Source: Micromonospora_G sp040676775
GTDB lineage: Bacteria > Actinomycetota > Actinomycetes > Mycobacteriales > Micromonosporaceae
NCBI RefSeq assembly: GCF_040676775.1
Contig: NZ_JBFAPP010000025.1
Location: forward strand, 1 to 64,000
Length of the DNA stretch: 64,000 nucleotides
Direction of reading: 5' to 3'
Positions 1 through 7,744 of the stretch are shown here, one piece after another (the stretch's first letter is position 1; each line of letters begins with the position of its first letter). The position numbers and the translations under genes were made by a program. The notes beneath the pieces are model-generated. The model had not been told where the DNA came from and searched no databases. It worked only from the letters and a program-made list of their open reading frames with translations.

Positions 1-8
1 CCAGAACG

Positions 9-84
9 CGGCGATCTTGCAGTTGTGGCGGTGCGCAAATGCGACTACTCACGCAATCTGGGCGCCACAACTGCAAGATCGCCG
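9..84. repeat. Palindromic REP-like element (22-bp inverted repeat)
   Basis: Two perfect 22-bp arms face each other at 9-30 and 63-84 (left arm begins CGGCGATCTTGCAG), separated by a 32-bp spacer. As RNA or single-stranded DNA it would form a long hairpin. It lies downstream of the minus-strand glycosyltransferase gene. I believe similar arms recur in intergenic DNA of Micromonosporaceae, which would make it a REP/MITE-like element, but copy number cannot be tested here. Confidence 0.7.
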
Positions 85-134
85 GGAGGGTGGGGCGGGG
101 AGGGTGGGGCGGGAGGGTGGGGCGGGGAGGGTGA
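84..134 (+). repeat. G-rich tandem array, potential G-quadruplex
   Basis: The plus strand carries about four degenerate repeats of GGGAGGGTGGGGC directly after the inverted repeat, with at least eight runs of three or more G separated by single bases. Such a run is a strong candidate for an intramolecular G-quadruplex. It ends at the stop codon of the convergent-reading minus-strand glycosyltransferase gene, and the G-richness continues into that gene's last codons. Confidence 0.6.
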
Positions 135-1790
135 TCAGGTCGAGGGTGGGGTGGGGCGGGTTACGCGGCGGCGGACCTTGCGGGCTACGCCGATGGCGGC
201 TTGGCGGGCGACGAAGCGGGTGGCGTTGGCCAGGGACCGTACGCCGCCGACGGGGATGGTCTCGGTGTCGCCGAACGATCGGCGGGCGCGCTTGCCGGTC
301 GGCTGGACCAACCGGGGTCGGGGCGAGGTCAGACCGGCGGGGGAGAGCAGGGCGAGGTTGACCACCCCGAACTCGTCGCCGCTGACCCAGCGCTCGCCGG
401 CCACCTCGGCGACCACCTTGTCCAACTGCTCGCCCGGTCGGCGTACGCGCTGGGCACGGCTCAGTGCTGAGGTACGCCACAGGGCCAGTGCCTCGGCCGG
501 CGACGTGGCACCGGTCGGCAGTAACCGGACCAGGCCGGCCTGCCACTCGTCGGCCTCCGCCACCATCCGCCGTACGGTGTTGACGTCCACGCCCAGGTGC
601 GGCGGGACGTTCAGCAGGAACGGGGACGGGAACACGGTGTCCGGCGCCTGGCGTACGAGTTCGACCCGGGACTCCGAACGGTAGGTGACCTGCAGCAGCC
701 GCCGGTCGAGCAGCGGATCGGCGAGTACGGAACGCCGGTTGTCGTCGATCGCGTCCCAGTCCGCCACCAGCTTGATCCGCAGGTCGGTCTGGTCCCCGGC
801 GAGCAGCCGGTCGACGCAGGCGCGTACCAGTTCGAACGATCCCTCGGCCTGGACCACGGCGGTGATCAGCGGAACCGCCCAGGACCGGTTCGCGGCCGGT
901 CGCAGGTAGCGCGGGTGGGGCATCAGTTCGGCCAGGTACGGGTGGTTGTAGCGGCGTAGCGCGTCGCCCTTGGTCATCATGTGGGTGGCGCCCATGTGCC
1001 AGCTTCCGGCCCGTGGCTCGGGGATGAAAACGGCACCGAGCTGGGTCAGCCGGTAGCCGAATTCGGTGTCCTCGCCCAGCCGCAGCTCGGTGTTGAGGCC
1101 ACCGGCGGCGAGGTAGAGGGTGCGGGTGAGCGCGGCGGTCGCGCCGACGTGGGCCCGGAAGTTGAGGTGGTCGCCGCCCCGGAGCTGGTCGGTGTCGTTG
1201 ATCAGCTTCTCGACGTAGTCGTGCGGCTCGGTGTCCTGGATCCGGTAGAGCTTGTCGAGGGTGCCGGCGGTGGCCCGCTCGGAAACCTCCTCCGGTGTCG
1301 GGAAGTCGCTCGCCACGAACCGTTTGTAACCGAGAGTGACGGCTTCTTCGGAGACGTGGTGCCAGCGGACCTGGGCCTCGACGTGCTCCGGGAAGACGAC
1401 CATGTCGGCGTCGAGCCAGTGCAGGATCTCGCCGTCGCTGTTGATCGCACCGACGTGCAGTGCGTTGGATCGGCCCCAGCCGGTGGAGTGGTCCGGGACT
1501 CGGACGATCCGGCAGTTGGTCGGCCGGATCTTCGGCAGTTCGATCGGTGGTTCACTGCCGTCGTCGGCGACGATCACCTCAAGCAGGTGCTCCGGGTACG
1601 TCTGATGGCTCAGCGACGCCAGGGTGAGGTTCAGCGACTCCTGGCAGTTGTACGCGGGTATAACGACCGAGACCGACCTCGTCGGCTGCCATTCGCCTAT
1701 TTCGCCTGGCTTGAGCGGGCTCCAATCGTTGCGGACCAACTTGACCTGATGTGGGTGCACATCCGATGGGACACGATTCCGGCTCGACAC
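135..1790 (-). CDS. Family 2 (GT-A) glycosyltransferase
   Basis: Transfers a sugar from an activated nucleotide donor; acceptor unknown. The GT-A core shows the opening SVSVVIPAYN strand, the ADDGSEP nucleotide-binding loop, a metal-binding LDADMVVF (DxD) motif and a downstream GEDTEFGYRL acidic motif, so the catalytic domain looks complete. The protein is about 551 residues, longer than a minimal GT2, with a basic C-terminal tail. The frame is open to 1916, but similarity to the fold only begins some 40 residues after the GTG at 1790, which I chose; no strong ribosome binding site decides it. Divergent from the next gene. Its relation to the exopolysaccharide cluster at 38-45 kb is unknown. 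Confidence 0.8.
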   Translation of the reverse strand: MSSRNRVPSDVHPHQVKLVRNDWSPLKPGEIGEWQPTRSVSVVIPAYNCQESLNLTLASLSHQTYPEHLLEVIVADDGSEPPIELPKIRPTNCRIVRVPDHSTGWGRSNALHVGAINSDGEILHWLDADMVVFPEHVEAQVRWHHVSEEAVTLGYKRFVASDFPTPEEVSERATAGTLDKLYRIQDTEPHDYVEKLINDTDQLRGGDHLNFRAHVGATAALTRTLYLAAGGLNTELRLGEDTEFGYRLTQLGAVFIPEPRAGSWHMGATHMMTKGDALRRYNHPYLAELMPHPRYLRPAANRSWAVPLITAVVQAEGSFELVRACVDRLLAGDQTDLRIKLVADWDAIDDNRRSVLADPLLDRRLLQVTYRSESRVELVRQAPDTVFPSPFLLNVPPHLGVDVNTVRRMVAEADEWQAGLVRLLPTGATSPAEALALWRTSALSRAQRVRRPGEQLDKVVAEVAGERWVSGDEFGVVNLALLSPAGLTSPRPRLVQPTGKRARRSFGDTETIPVGGVRSLANATRFVARQAAIGVARKVRRRVTRPTPPST

Positions 1791-2122
1791 GAACCACAGT
1801 CTAACGATGTGCAACCGCCGTACCGGGCGGTGCTCGCCGGCCGGAGTCACCCGTACACCGGTCCGGCGGGGCTGACCCGACCCGAACGTAACCGGTCCGG
1901 AGCACCCCGTGCACATCGGATGAGCAGCCGAAGCGGTTCGCCTCCGGGCTTGCGGGCAACTCGGCGCGTACGCTTTTGACGGGCTATCGTGGGATCTTCG
2001 GGGTTGTCAGTACGGCTGTGGCGGCGTCTGTCCGGCGTCACAGGCTGTCGGCGGCGAGCCCGCCCTCGGCCGCCACCAGACGCAGAGAGGGACCGGGTTT
2101 GTCGAGCAAGGACACGCCGGAG

Positions 2123-4111
2123 ATGTACAGCCACTGGCGGCTGGTGGTCGGTGACCGGCGGGGTCTACGCCGTCGGCGGTGGCCGGTCGCGATGATGGGC
2201 TCCGGGCTGACCGAGGTGCCGGGCAGGCCCGGCAACCGGCCCGCACCCGGACCCGGTGACCAGGTCGGCCGGGTGGCGATCGCGGCCGAGTCGGTCGACT
2301 GGTTGCGACACCTGCTCGAACACCCCTTCTCGATGGTCCACGTGCGCCGGGTCACCGTCGTGGTCGACTCCTGGCGGATCCCGCAGGGCGGTTGGTCCGG
2401 CCGGCTCGGCGCGATCCGCCACGTGCTCGCGCACCGGACCCGGTTCCCGCGTTCCGGCGAGGGCCGGGCGATGGTCGACATCGAGGTGCGCTGGTCAACC
2501 CCGCTACGCTCCGTACTCGCCGCGGTCATCCCACTGTTCACCCCGGTCCGGCCGCTGCCGCAGCCGGCGAGCCCCGACGTGATCGCCCAGGACGTACTGC
2601 CGGCCTGGCTCGGCGGAGGACAGAACACCGCCGGGGTGTCCGGCGCGCTGCCGGAGAACAACGACATCCGGGCGCACGACGTGGTGCTCACCGCCAGCGG
2701 TGAGCCACGACCGCTGGAGCAGCCGGCCGCCACCGAGACCAGCGTCGTCGAGGTGGTCGACTCCGCGGTGGCCGCACCCACCCCGAGCGACCTGTACGCG
2801 ACCACCCTTGCCGCCGGCCCGTACGCGGCCGGCGCCGCCTCCCGGCCGGCGACGGTCCTGGTCGATCTCGAACGTTCGGTGGTGCAGCACCGCTACGGCC
2901 CGTTCGGCCGTTCCGCGGATCGGGCCGAGTTGACCTTCACCGAAGCCGAGGACGGTTGGGGTTACCGGCTCACCGGCCCGGACGGTCTGCTCTGCGAGGG
3001 CCGGATCGACCGGCCGTGGTTCGGCGAGGAGGCGCTCGCGGCGCTGGCCCGGACCGGGGTGGTGCACTGTACCCGGGTGCCGGCCCGGCATCCGGTCGCC
3101 GAGGCCGCGTTCCTGGTGCACCTGGTCCTGGCCGGGTTGCTGGTGCACGTACCGGGGCTGCCGGACGAGGTCGGCGCGCACCTGGCCGACGAGGTACGCG
3201 ACGCGCTGCGCGAGGACCTGCCCGCCCGTGGCGACGACGACCTGGAGTGGGAGGTACGCACGGTCGCCCTGCGCCGCTCGGCGATGCGGCTGCACGCCAG
3301 CGGGTTCGTGCTGCCCCGGCTCGCCGCCAGCACCTTCCCGAGCCTGCCGGCGGTGCCGTCGGTGAGCGCGTTGCTGGTCACCAAGCGTCTCCAGCACGTG
3401 ATCGAGGCGGTCAACGCGATCGAGAACCAGACGTACCCGAACTTGGAGATCGTGCTCTGCCTGCACGGCGTCGAACTGCCGGCGGAGTTGCGCGCCCGGG
3501 TGGCGCGCAGTTCGCGGCCGATCGAGATCATGACGCTGCCGCCGGAGCATGGGTTCGGTGAGGCGATCGGTGCCGCCACCGCCCGTGCCCGCGGCAGCCT
3601 GGTGACGAAGTTCGACGACGACGACACGTACGGGCCGGAACATGTCTGGGATCTGGTGCTGGCCCGGCACTATTCGGGCGCGACGATGGTGGGCAAGGGT
3701 GCGGAGTTCGTCTACCTGCAGACCCTGGACACCACGGTCCGCCGGGACGTCGGCCTGGCCGAGGAGTACATCTCGGTGGTCGCCGGCGGCACGATGCTGA
3801 TCAGTCGGGGTGACCTGGAGCAGGTCGGCGGCTGGCGCCCGGTGCCGCGCTCGATCGACCGGGGTCTGCTCGACCGGGTCCGCCACGCCGGTGGCCTGAT
3901 CTACCGGACCCACCCGCTCGGTTACGTCTACCAGCGGCGCTCGGACGGCCACACCTGGGATCCGGGTCTGGAATATTTCCTGCGTGGCGCCGGCATGCAG
4001 TGGTCCGGTCTGCCCCGGCACCGGGAGTTCGGCACCGAGTCCAGCCTGACCGGGCTGACCGGGTTGGGGGTCGACCAGGACACCGAACCGTGGGTGGCGC
4101 ATCGGCGCTGA
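2123..4111 (+). CDS. Large protein with C-terminal GT-A glycosyltransferase domain
   Basis: About 662 residues. The C-terminal third is a GT2-like domain: ALLVTKRLQHVIEAVNAI opens the fold, NQTYPNLEIVL follows, a run of aspartates (KFDDDDTYGPEHV) forms the likely DxD metal site, and GGTMLISRGDLEQVGGW matches the acceptor-side region of family 2 enzymes. The N-terminal two thirds are alanine/valine-rich, without a recognised domain or clear membrane segment. The ATG at 2123 has AAGGA ten bases upstream; in-frame starts exist earlier (from 1976) and later. It probably acts on a surface glycan, with the divergent glycosyltransferase as neighbour; substrate unknown. Confidence 0.7.
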   Translation: MYSHWRLVVGDRRGLRRRRWPVAMMGSGLTEVPGRPGNRPAPGPGDQVGRVAIAAESVDWLRHLLEHPFSMVHVRRVTVVVDSWRIPQGGWSGRLGAIRHVLAHRTRFPRSGEGRAMVDIEVRWSTPLRSVLAAVIPLFTPVRPLPQPASPDVIAQDVLPAWLGGGQNTAGVSGALPENNDIRAHDVVLTASGEPRPLEQPAATETSVVEVVDSAVAAPTPSDLYATTLAAGPYAAGAASRPATVLVDLERSVVQHRYGPFGRSADRAELTFTEAEDGWGYRLTGPDGLLCEGRIDRPWFGEEALAALARTGVVHCTRVPARHPVAEAAFLVHLVLAGLLVHVPGLPDEVGAHLADEVRDALREDLPARGDDDLEWEVRTVALRRSAMRLHASGFVLPRLAASTFPSLPAVPSVSALLVTKRLQHVIEAVNAIENQTYPNLEIVLCLHGVELPAELRARVARSSRPIEIMTLPPEHGFGEAIGAATARARGSLVTKFDDDDTYGPEHVWDLVLARHYSGATMVGKGAEFVYLQTLDTTVRRDVGLAEEYISVVAGGTMLISRGDLEQVGGWRPVPRSIDRGLLDRVRHAGGLIYRTHPLGYVYQRRSDGHTWDPGLEYFLRGAGMQWSGLPRHREFGTESSLTGLTGLGVDQDTEPWVAHRR

Positions 4112-4326
4112 CCAGGGTCGATGCGTCCTGGTCGGTGACCTTGGGGCGTAGCGCGCGAAGGCCCCGTAGGTACCCGGCAGAGTTGGTCGAGCGCTAGCAG
4201 AGTCCTTTTGCGAGCGAGTTACCGCGTCGTCACAGTATGAGCATGGCACGTTTACCCGATGGGCGTGGGCGATGATCCTCGTCACAGTCATCTCGGGGGC
4301 CGGCTCGATGCTGCGGGGAGGTGACG

Positions 4327-5643
4327 GTGACAACCGTCGCGCTCAAAGACGTGACCAAGGTGTTCGCGGACGGAACGGTCGCGGTCGACAGCGTGAATCT
4401 CGACGTCAACGACGGCGAGTTCATGGTGCTGCTCGGACCATCGGGCTGCGGCAAGTCCACCGTGCTGCGTATGGTCGCCGGGCTGGAGGAGCCGAGCAGC
4501 GGTGCGATCCTGCTCGACGGCGAACTCGCCAACGACCTGCCGCCGCGCGACCGCCGGATCGCCATGGTCTTCCAGGACTTCGCGCTCTATCCACACATGA
4601 CGGTCGGCGACAACATCGCGTTCCCGCTGCGGCTGTCCGGGGTCGAGCCGACACCGCGAGCCGAACGGGTCAGCGACGTGGCCGGTGCGTTGGGCATCGG
4701 CGACGTACTCGCCCGTAAGCCGAGCCAGCTCTCCGGCGGGCAGCGGCAACGGGTGGCGATGGGGCGGGCGATCGTACGCCGTCCCGGTCTGTTCCTGATG
4801 GACGAGCCGCTGTCCAACCTCGACAGCGGTCTCCGGGCCGAACTGCGGGCGGAGATCTCCGGCCTGGTCCGGGAACTCGGCGTCAGCACCATCTACGTCA
4901 CCCACGACCAGGCCGAGGCGCTGACCATGGCCGACCGGGTGGCGATCATGCGCAAGGGCGTACTCCAGGACGTCGGCACGCCGACCCAGGTCTACGGCCG
5001 CCCGGCCACCCTCTACGTCGCCGCGTTCCTCGGCAGCCCGAGGATGAACCTGCTGGAGGCGTCGGTTTACGTCCACCTCGACCGGTACGTCACCCTCAAC
5101 CTCGGTGAACAGTCGCTCTACCTGCCCTGGGACGACATCCGCTCGCGGGCGGTGGCGCACTACCACGGCGAGCGGATCGTGGTCGGGATGCGGGCCGAGG
5201 CGTTGACCCCGGTCGCCGCGGACGCCCCCGGTGACGTGCTCCAGGGCCGGATCCGCTACCTGGAACACCACGGGCACGAGTCACTCGCCTTCCTGGACAT
5301 CGGCGCCACCGCGATCGTCGTGGACGAACTCGGCGGGCCGACGCGGGAGCAGGCCGCCACCGGCAGCCGGCTGCGCCGGTTCGGCCACGCCGTGCAGCGG
5401 CTCACCGGTCGGGCCGCCGTGCCGAACCAGCCCGGCGCCGAACGTGAGACGGTCGGCCCCGGCGCGCGTACCAGCGTGCTCAACGATCCGGGCCGCCACC
5501 ATCGCCGCCCGGCGGAACTGGCGGTCCGGCTGGCGCCGTACCCGGCGGTCGCGGCCGGACATCCACTGGCCATTTCGGTACGCATGGACGCGCTGCACTT
5601 TTTCGACGAACGCGGCGACCGGATCGACGTGGGGTGGCGGTAA
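4327..5643 (+). CDS. ABC transporter ATP-binding protein, MalK/UgpC/MsmX type
   Basis: Cytoplasmic ATPase energising an importer, most likely for sugars. It shows Walker A GPSGCGKST, Q-loop VFQDFALYPHMTV, signature LSGGQRQRVAMGRA, Walker B LFLMDEP, D-loop SNLDS and switch THDQAEA, followed by a C-terminal TOBE-like regulatory region interrupted by a non-conserved basic segment. At about 438 residues it is longer than typical MalK (about 370). The GTG at 4327 is preferred over the one at 4321 because GGGGAG at 4315-4320 then sits six bases upstream. No permease or binding-protein genes adjoin, so it may be a shared multi-system ATPase. Confidence 0.88.
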   Translation: MTTVALKDVTKVFADGTVAVDSVNLDVNDGEFMVLLGPSGCGKSTVLRMVAGLEEPSSGAILLDGELANDLPPRDRRIAMVFQDFALYPHMTVGDNIAFPLRLSGVEPTPRAERVSDVAGALGIGDVLARKPSQLSGGQRQRVAMGRAIVRRPGLFLMDEPLSNLDSGLRAELRAEISGLVRELGVSTIYVTHDQAEALTMADRVAIMRKGVLQDVGTPTQVYGRPATLYVAAFLGSPRMNLLEASVYVHLDRYVTLNLGEQSLYLPWDDIRSRAVAHYHGERIVVGMRAEALTPVAADAPGDVLQGRIRYLEHHGHESLAFLDIGATAIVVDELGGPTREQAATGSRLRRFGHAVQRLTGRAAVPNQPGAERETVGPGARTSVLNDPGRHHRRPAELAVRLAPYPAVAAGHPLAISVRMDALHFFDERGDRIDVGWR

Positions 5644-5705
5644 CCCGCCCCCACCACTTAGCGTCAATGTGCTGAGTTCCGCTTTTCCACCGAAGGGGAT
5701 CATCC

Positions 5706-6695
5706 GTGGCATCTGACGGCTCCGGCCTGCTCGTCATCGAGCGCATTCTCCGGGATCGGCACGGCATCTGGCAGCAGGTGGTCGAGGAGCGGGACCTGAA
5801 CGCGTTGACCGGCAAGATGCTGGCCGCGTCCGCGATCGCCCTGGCCTGTTACGGTGCCGTGCTCGGTGCCTTCCACAGTTTCCTGATGGCGCTCACCTCG
5901 GCCGTCAAACTGCCGCTGCTGTTCCTGATCACGCTGGCGATCTGTCTGCCGACGCTGTATCTGTTCAATCTGGTCTTCGGCGCCCGGCTCTCCGTACGCC
6001 AGGCGGTGGCGATGGTGATGGTCGCGATCACGGTCACCTCGATGTTGGCGGTGGCGTTCGCGCCGATCAGTCTCTTTTTCTTGATCACCGCGCCGGACTA
6101 CGGATTCTTCAAACTGCTCAACGTGGCGATCCTGACGCTCTCCGCATTTGTCGGGCTGAAATTCCTGACCGGCGGCATGCAGGTGCTCAACGAGCACGGC
6201 CTGCTCGCCCCGGTGCAGCCGCAACCCCAGCAGCAGCCGGCGCAGGTGCCGGCCGCTCCCGCCGCGGTGACCGCCGCGCCGGCGCTGGTGCCCGCGCCGG
6301 TCACGGTCGGCGCGGCGAACGGTGACGGCGCGGCGCCGCTCGCCACGCCCGTACCGGTGGCCGCCGAGCCCGTATCGGTCGCCGCGGCCACCGCACCCGC
6401 TCCGGTCGCCGCCCCGGTGCCGGTGGGAGCCCAGCCGACCTGGCCGCTGTACCAGCTTCCGCCCGGATACCGGCAGCCGCACCCGGGGGCCAGGGTGGCG
6501 TCGACCGGTACCGCTCAGCGGCCGGCCAGCATGACCCTGCTCTACATCTGGATCCTGCTGTTCGGGTTCGTCGGCACCCAACTCGCCTGGACGCTGCGAC
6601 CGTTCTTCGGCAGCCCGGGGCAGGACTTCGCCTTCTTCCGCAGCATCGACGGGAACTTCTACGCCGAGATCCTGCGCACCATCGCCAACCTCTGA
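5706..6695 (+). CDS. Five-pass membrane protein with Ala/Pro-rich linker
   Basis: Function not recognised. About 329 residues. Four hydrophobic segments lie in the first half (roughly residues 38-62, 65-92, 100-125 and 138-160), then about 100 residues rich in alanine, proline and valine, then a conserved-looking last segment (MTLLYIWILLFGFVGTQLAW) followed by a short TLRPFFGSPG tail. The arrangement, a membrane core, a flexible linker and a C-terminal helix, resembles uncharacterised bacterial integral membrane proteins. GTG start with a purine-rich GAAGGGGA stretch about seven bases upstream. It follows the ABC ATPase by 62 bp and could be cotranscribed. Confidence 0.7.
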   Translation: MASDGSGLLVIERILRDRHGIWQQVVEERDLNALTGKMLAASAIALACYGAVLGAFHSFLMALTSAVKLPLLFLITLAICLPTLYLFNLVFGARLSVRQAVAMVMVAITVTSMLAVAFAPISLFFLITAPDYGFFKLLNVAILTLSAFVGLKFLTGGMQVLNEHGLLAPVQPQPQQQPAQVPAAPAAVTAAPALVPAPVTVGAANGDGAAPLATPVPVAAEPVSVAAATAPAPVAAPVPVGAQPTWPLYQLPPGYRQPHPGARVASTGTAQRPASMTLLYIWILLFGFVGTQLAWTLRPFFGSPGQDFAFFRSIDGNFYAEILRTIANL

Positions 6696-6817
6696 CCGTC
6701 GTCCGGCCTGTCCGCCCCGGCCCAGCGACCTGTGCCGGGTCGGGGCACGGGCAGTACGGAAGACAGGTTTCCGTCAGGTATTGCCGAGGTAAATTACTGG
6801 CGAGTAGCCTCCGGCTC

Positions 6818-6919
6818 ATGACCATCGACTCGCGTCAGATCGCGGCCGGCATGCTCGATGCGGAGGCCGGCGAACTGACCGCCGAGATGACCGTGATCTG
6901 GACCCTGCGCCGGCGCTGA
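6818..6919 (+). CDS. Possible 33-residue small ORF
   Basis: An ATG at 6818 opens 33 codons ending TGA at 6919. The peptide has an acidic middle (LDAEAGELTAEM) and a basic end (WTLRRR). No convincing ribosome binding site is seen, and codon periodicity is hard to judge at this length. It lies between the membrane protein and the phosphoglucomutase gene on the same strand. It could be a leader peptide, a small protein or chance. Confidence 0.25.
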   Translation: MTIDSRQIAAGMLDAEAGELTAEMTVIWTLRRR

Positions 6920-6957
6920 CCTCGGACGAGGTGGGAAACACCATCGAGGAAAGACGT

Positions 6958-6982
6958 TTATCCGACCGGTTCCCCCGGATAA
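6958..6982. promoter_or_regulatory. Inverted repeat just upstream of the beta-phosphoglucomutase start
   Basis: TTATCCG at 6958-6964 is mirrored by CGGATAA at 6976-6982 with an 11-base spacer, ending nine bases before the GTG at 6992. The position would suit an operator or a translation-blocking hairpin controlling the sugar phosphorylase pair. The arms are AT-richer than the surroundings. No regulator gene is adjacent. Confidence 0.35.
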
Positions 6983-6991
6983 GTTGAGAGC

Positions 6992-7744
6992 GTGCTGGGT
7001 CTACCCGCTCATGTGACCGCGTGCCTCTTCGACCTCGACGGAGTGCTGACCCAGACTGCCCGGGTCCACAACTCCGCCTGGGCCGAGACGTTCGACGCCT
7101 TCCTGCGTCAGTGGGCCGACGCCCACGGCAAGCCGTTCGTGCCGTACGACCCGGGGCCGGACTACAACCGGTACGTCGACGGCCGACCTCGTGCCGACGG
7201 CGTACGGACCTTCCTCGCCTCCCGCGGCATCCAACTGCCGGAGGGGACACCCGACGACCCGCCCTCGGCGAACACGGTCAACGGCGTCGGCAACCGGAAG
7301 AACGAGATCCTGCTCCGCCGGATCCACACCGATGGCGTCCAGGTGTACGACGGCTCGGTCGCGTACCTGCACGCCGCCGCCCGCGCAGGGCTGCGCCGGG
7401 CAGTCGTGTCCGCCAGCGCGAACTGCCGGGACGTGGTCGCCTCCGCCGGACTCGAAGACCTGCTGGAGGTCCGGGTCGACGGAATCGTGGCGGCCCAGCG
7501 GGGCCTGCGCGGCAAACCGCATCCGGATACCTTCCTGGCCGCCGCCGAGCAACTCGGCGTCAAGCCCGACCAGGCCGCCGTCTTCGAGGACGCGCTGTCC
7601 GGAGTCGAGGCGGGCCGAGGCGGTGGCTTCGGCTTCGTCGTCGGCGTGGACCGGGTCGGGCAGGCCACGGCGCTGCGCGAGCACGGTGCCACGATCGTGG
7701 TCGCCGACCTGGCCGAGCTGCTGACCGGCGAGGATGCCTCATGA
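6992..7744 (+). CDS. Beta-phosphoglucomutase family HAD hydrolase
   Basis: Interconverts beta-glucose 1-phosphate and glucose 6-phosphate in the cytoplasm. The HAD motif FDLDGVLT places the nucleophile at Asp14 and the acid/base at Asp16; motif II lies in VVSASANCRDV, the lysine/GKPHPDTFL loop follows, and EDALSGVEAG gives the acidic motif. Length (250 residues) fits the family, which often accompanies GH65 phosphorylases. The stop codon overlaps the next start in an ATGA, so the two are translationally coupled: the phosphorylase releases beta-glucose 1-phosphate and this enzyme feeds it into glycolysis. Confidence 0.9.
   Translation: MLGLPAHVTACLFDLDGVLTQTARVHNSAWAETFDAFLRQWADAHGKPFVPYDPGPDYNRYVDGRPRADGVRTFLASRGIQLPEGTPDDPPSANTVNGVGNRKNEILLRRIHTDGVQVYDGSVAYLHAAARAGLRRAVVSASANCRDVVASAGLEDLLEVRVDGIVAAQRGLRGKPHPDTFLAAAEQLGVKPDQAAVFEDALSGVEAGRGGGFGFVVGVDRVGQATALREHGATIVVADLAELLTGEDAS

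Noticed and set aside
7021..7740. Upstream extension of the GH65 gene
   Set aside because: The frame is open but lies inside the phosphoglucomutase gene and is Arg-rich; the ATGA overlap at 7741 and the family's N-terminus fix the real start.
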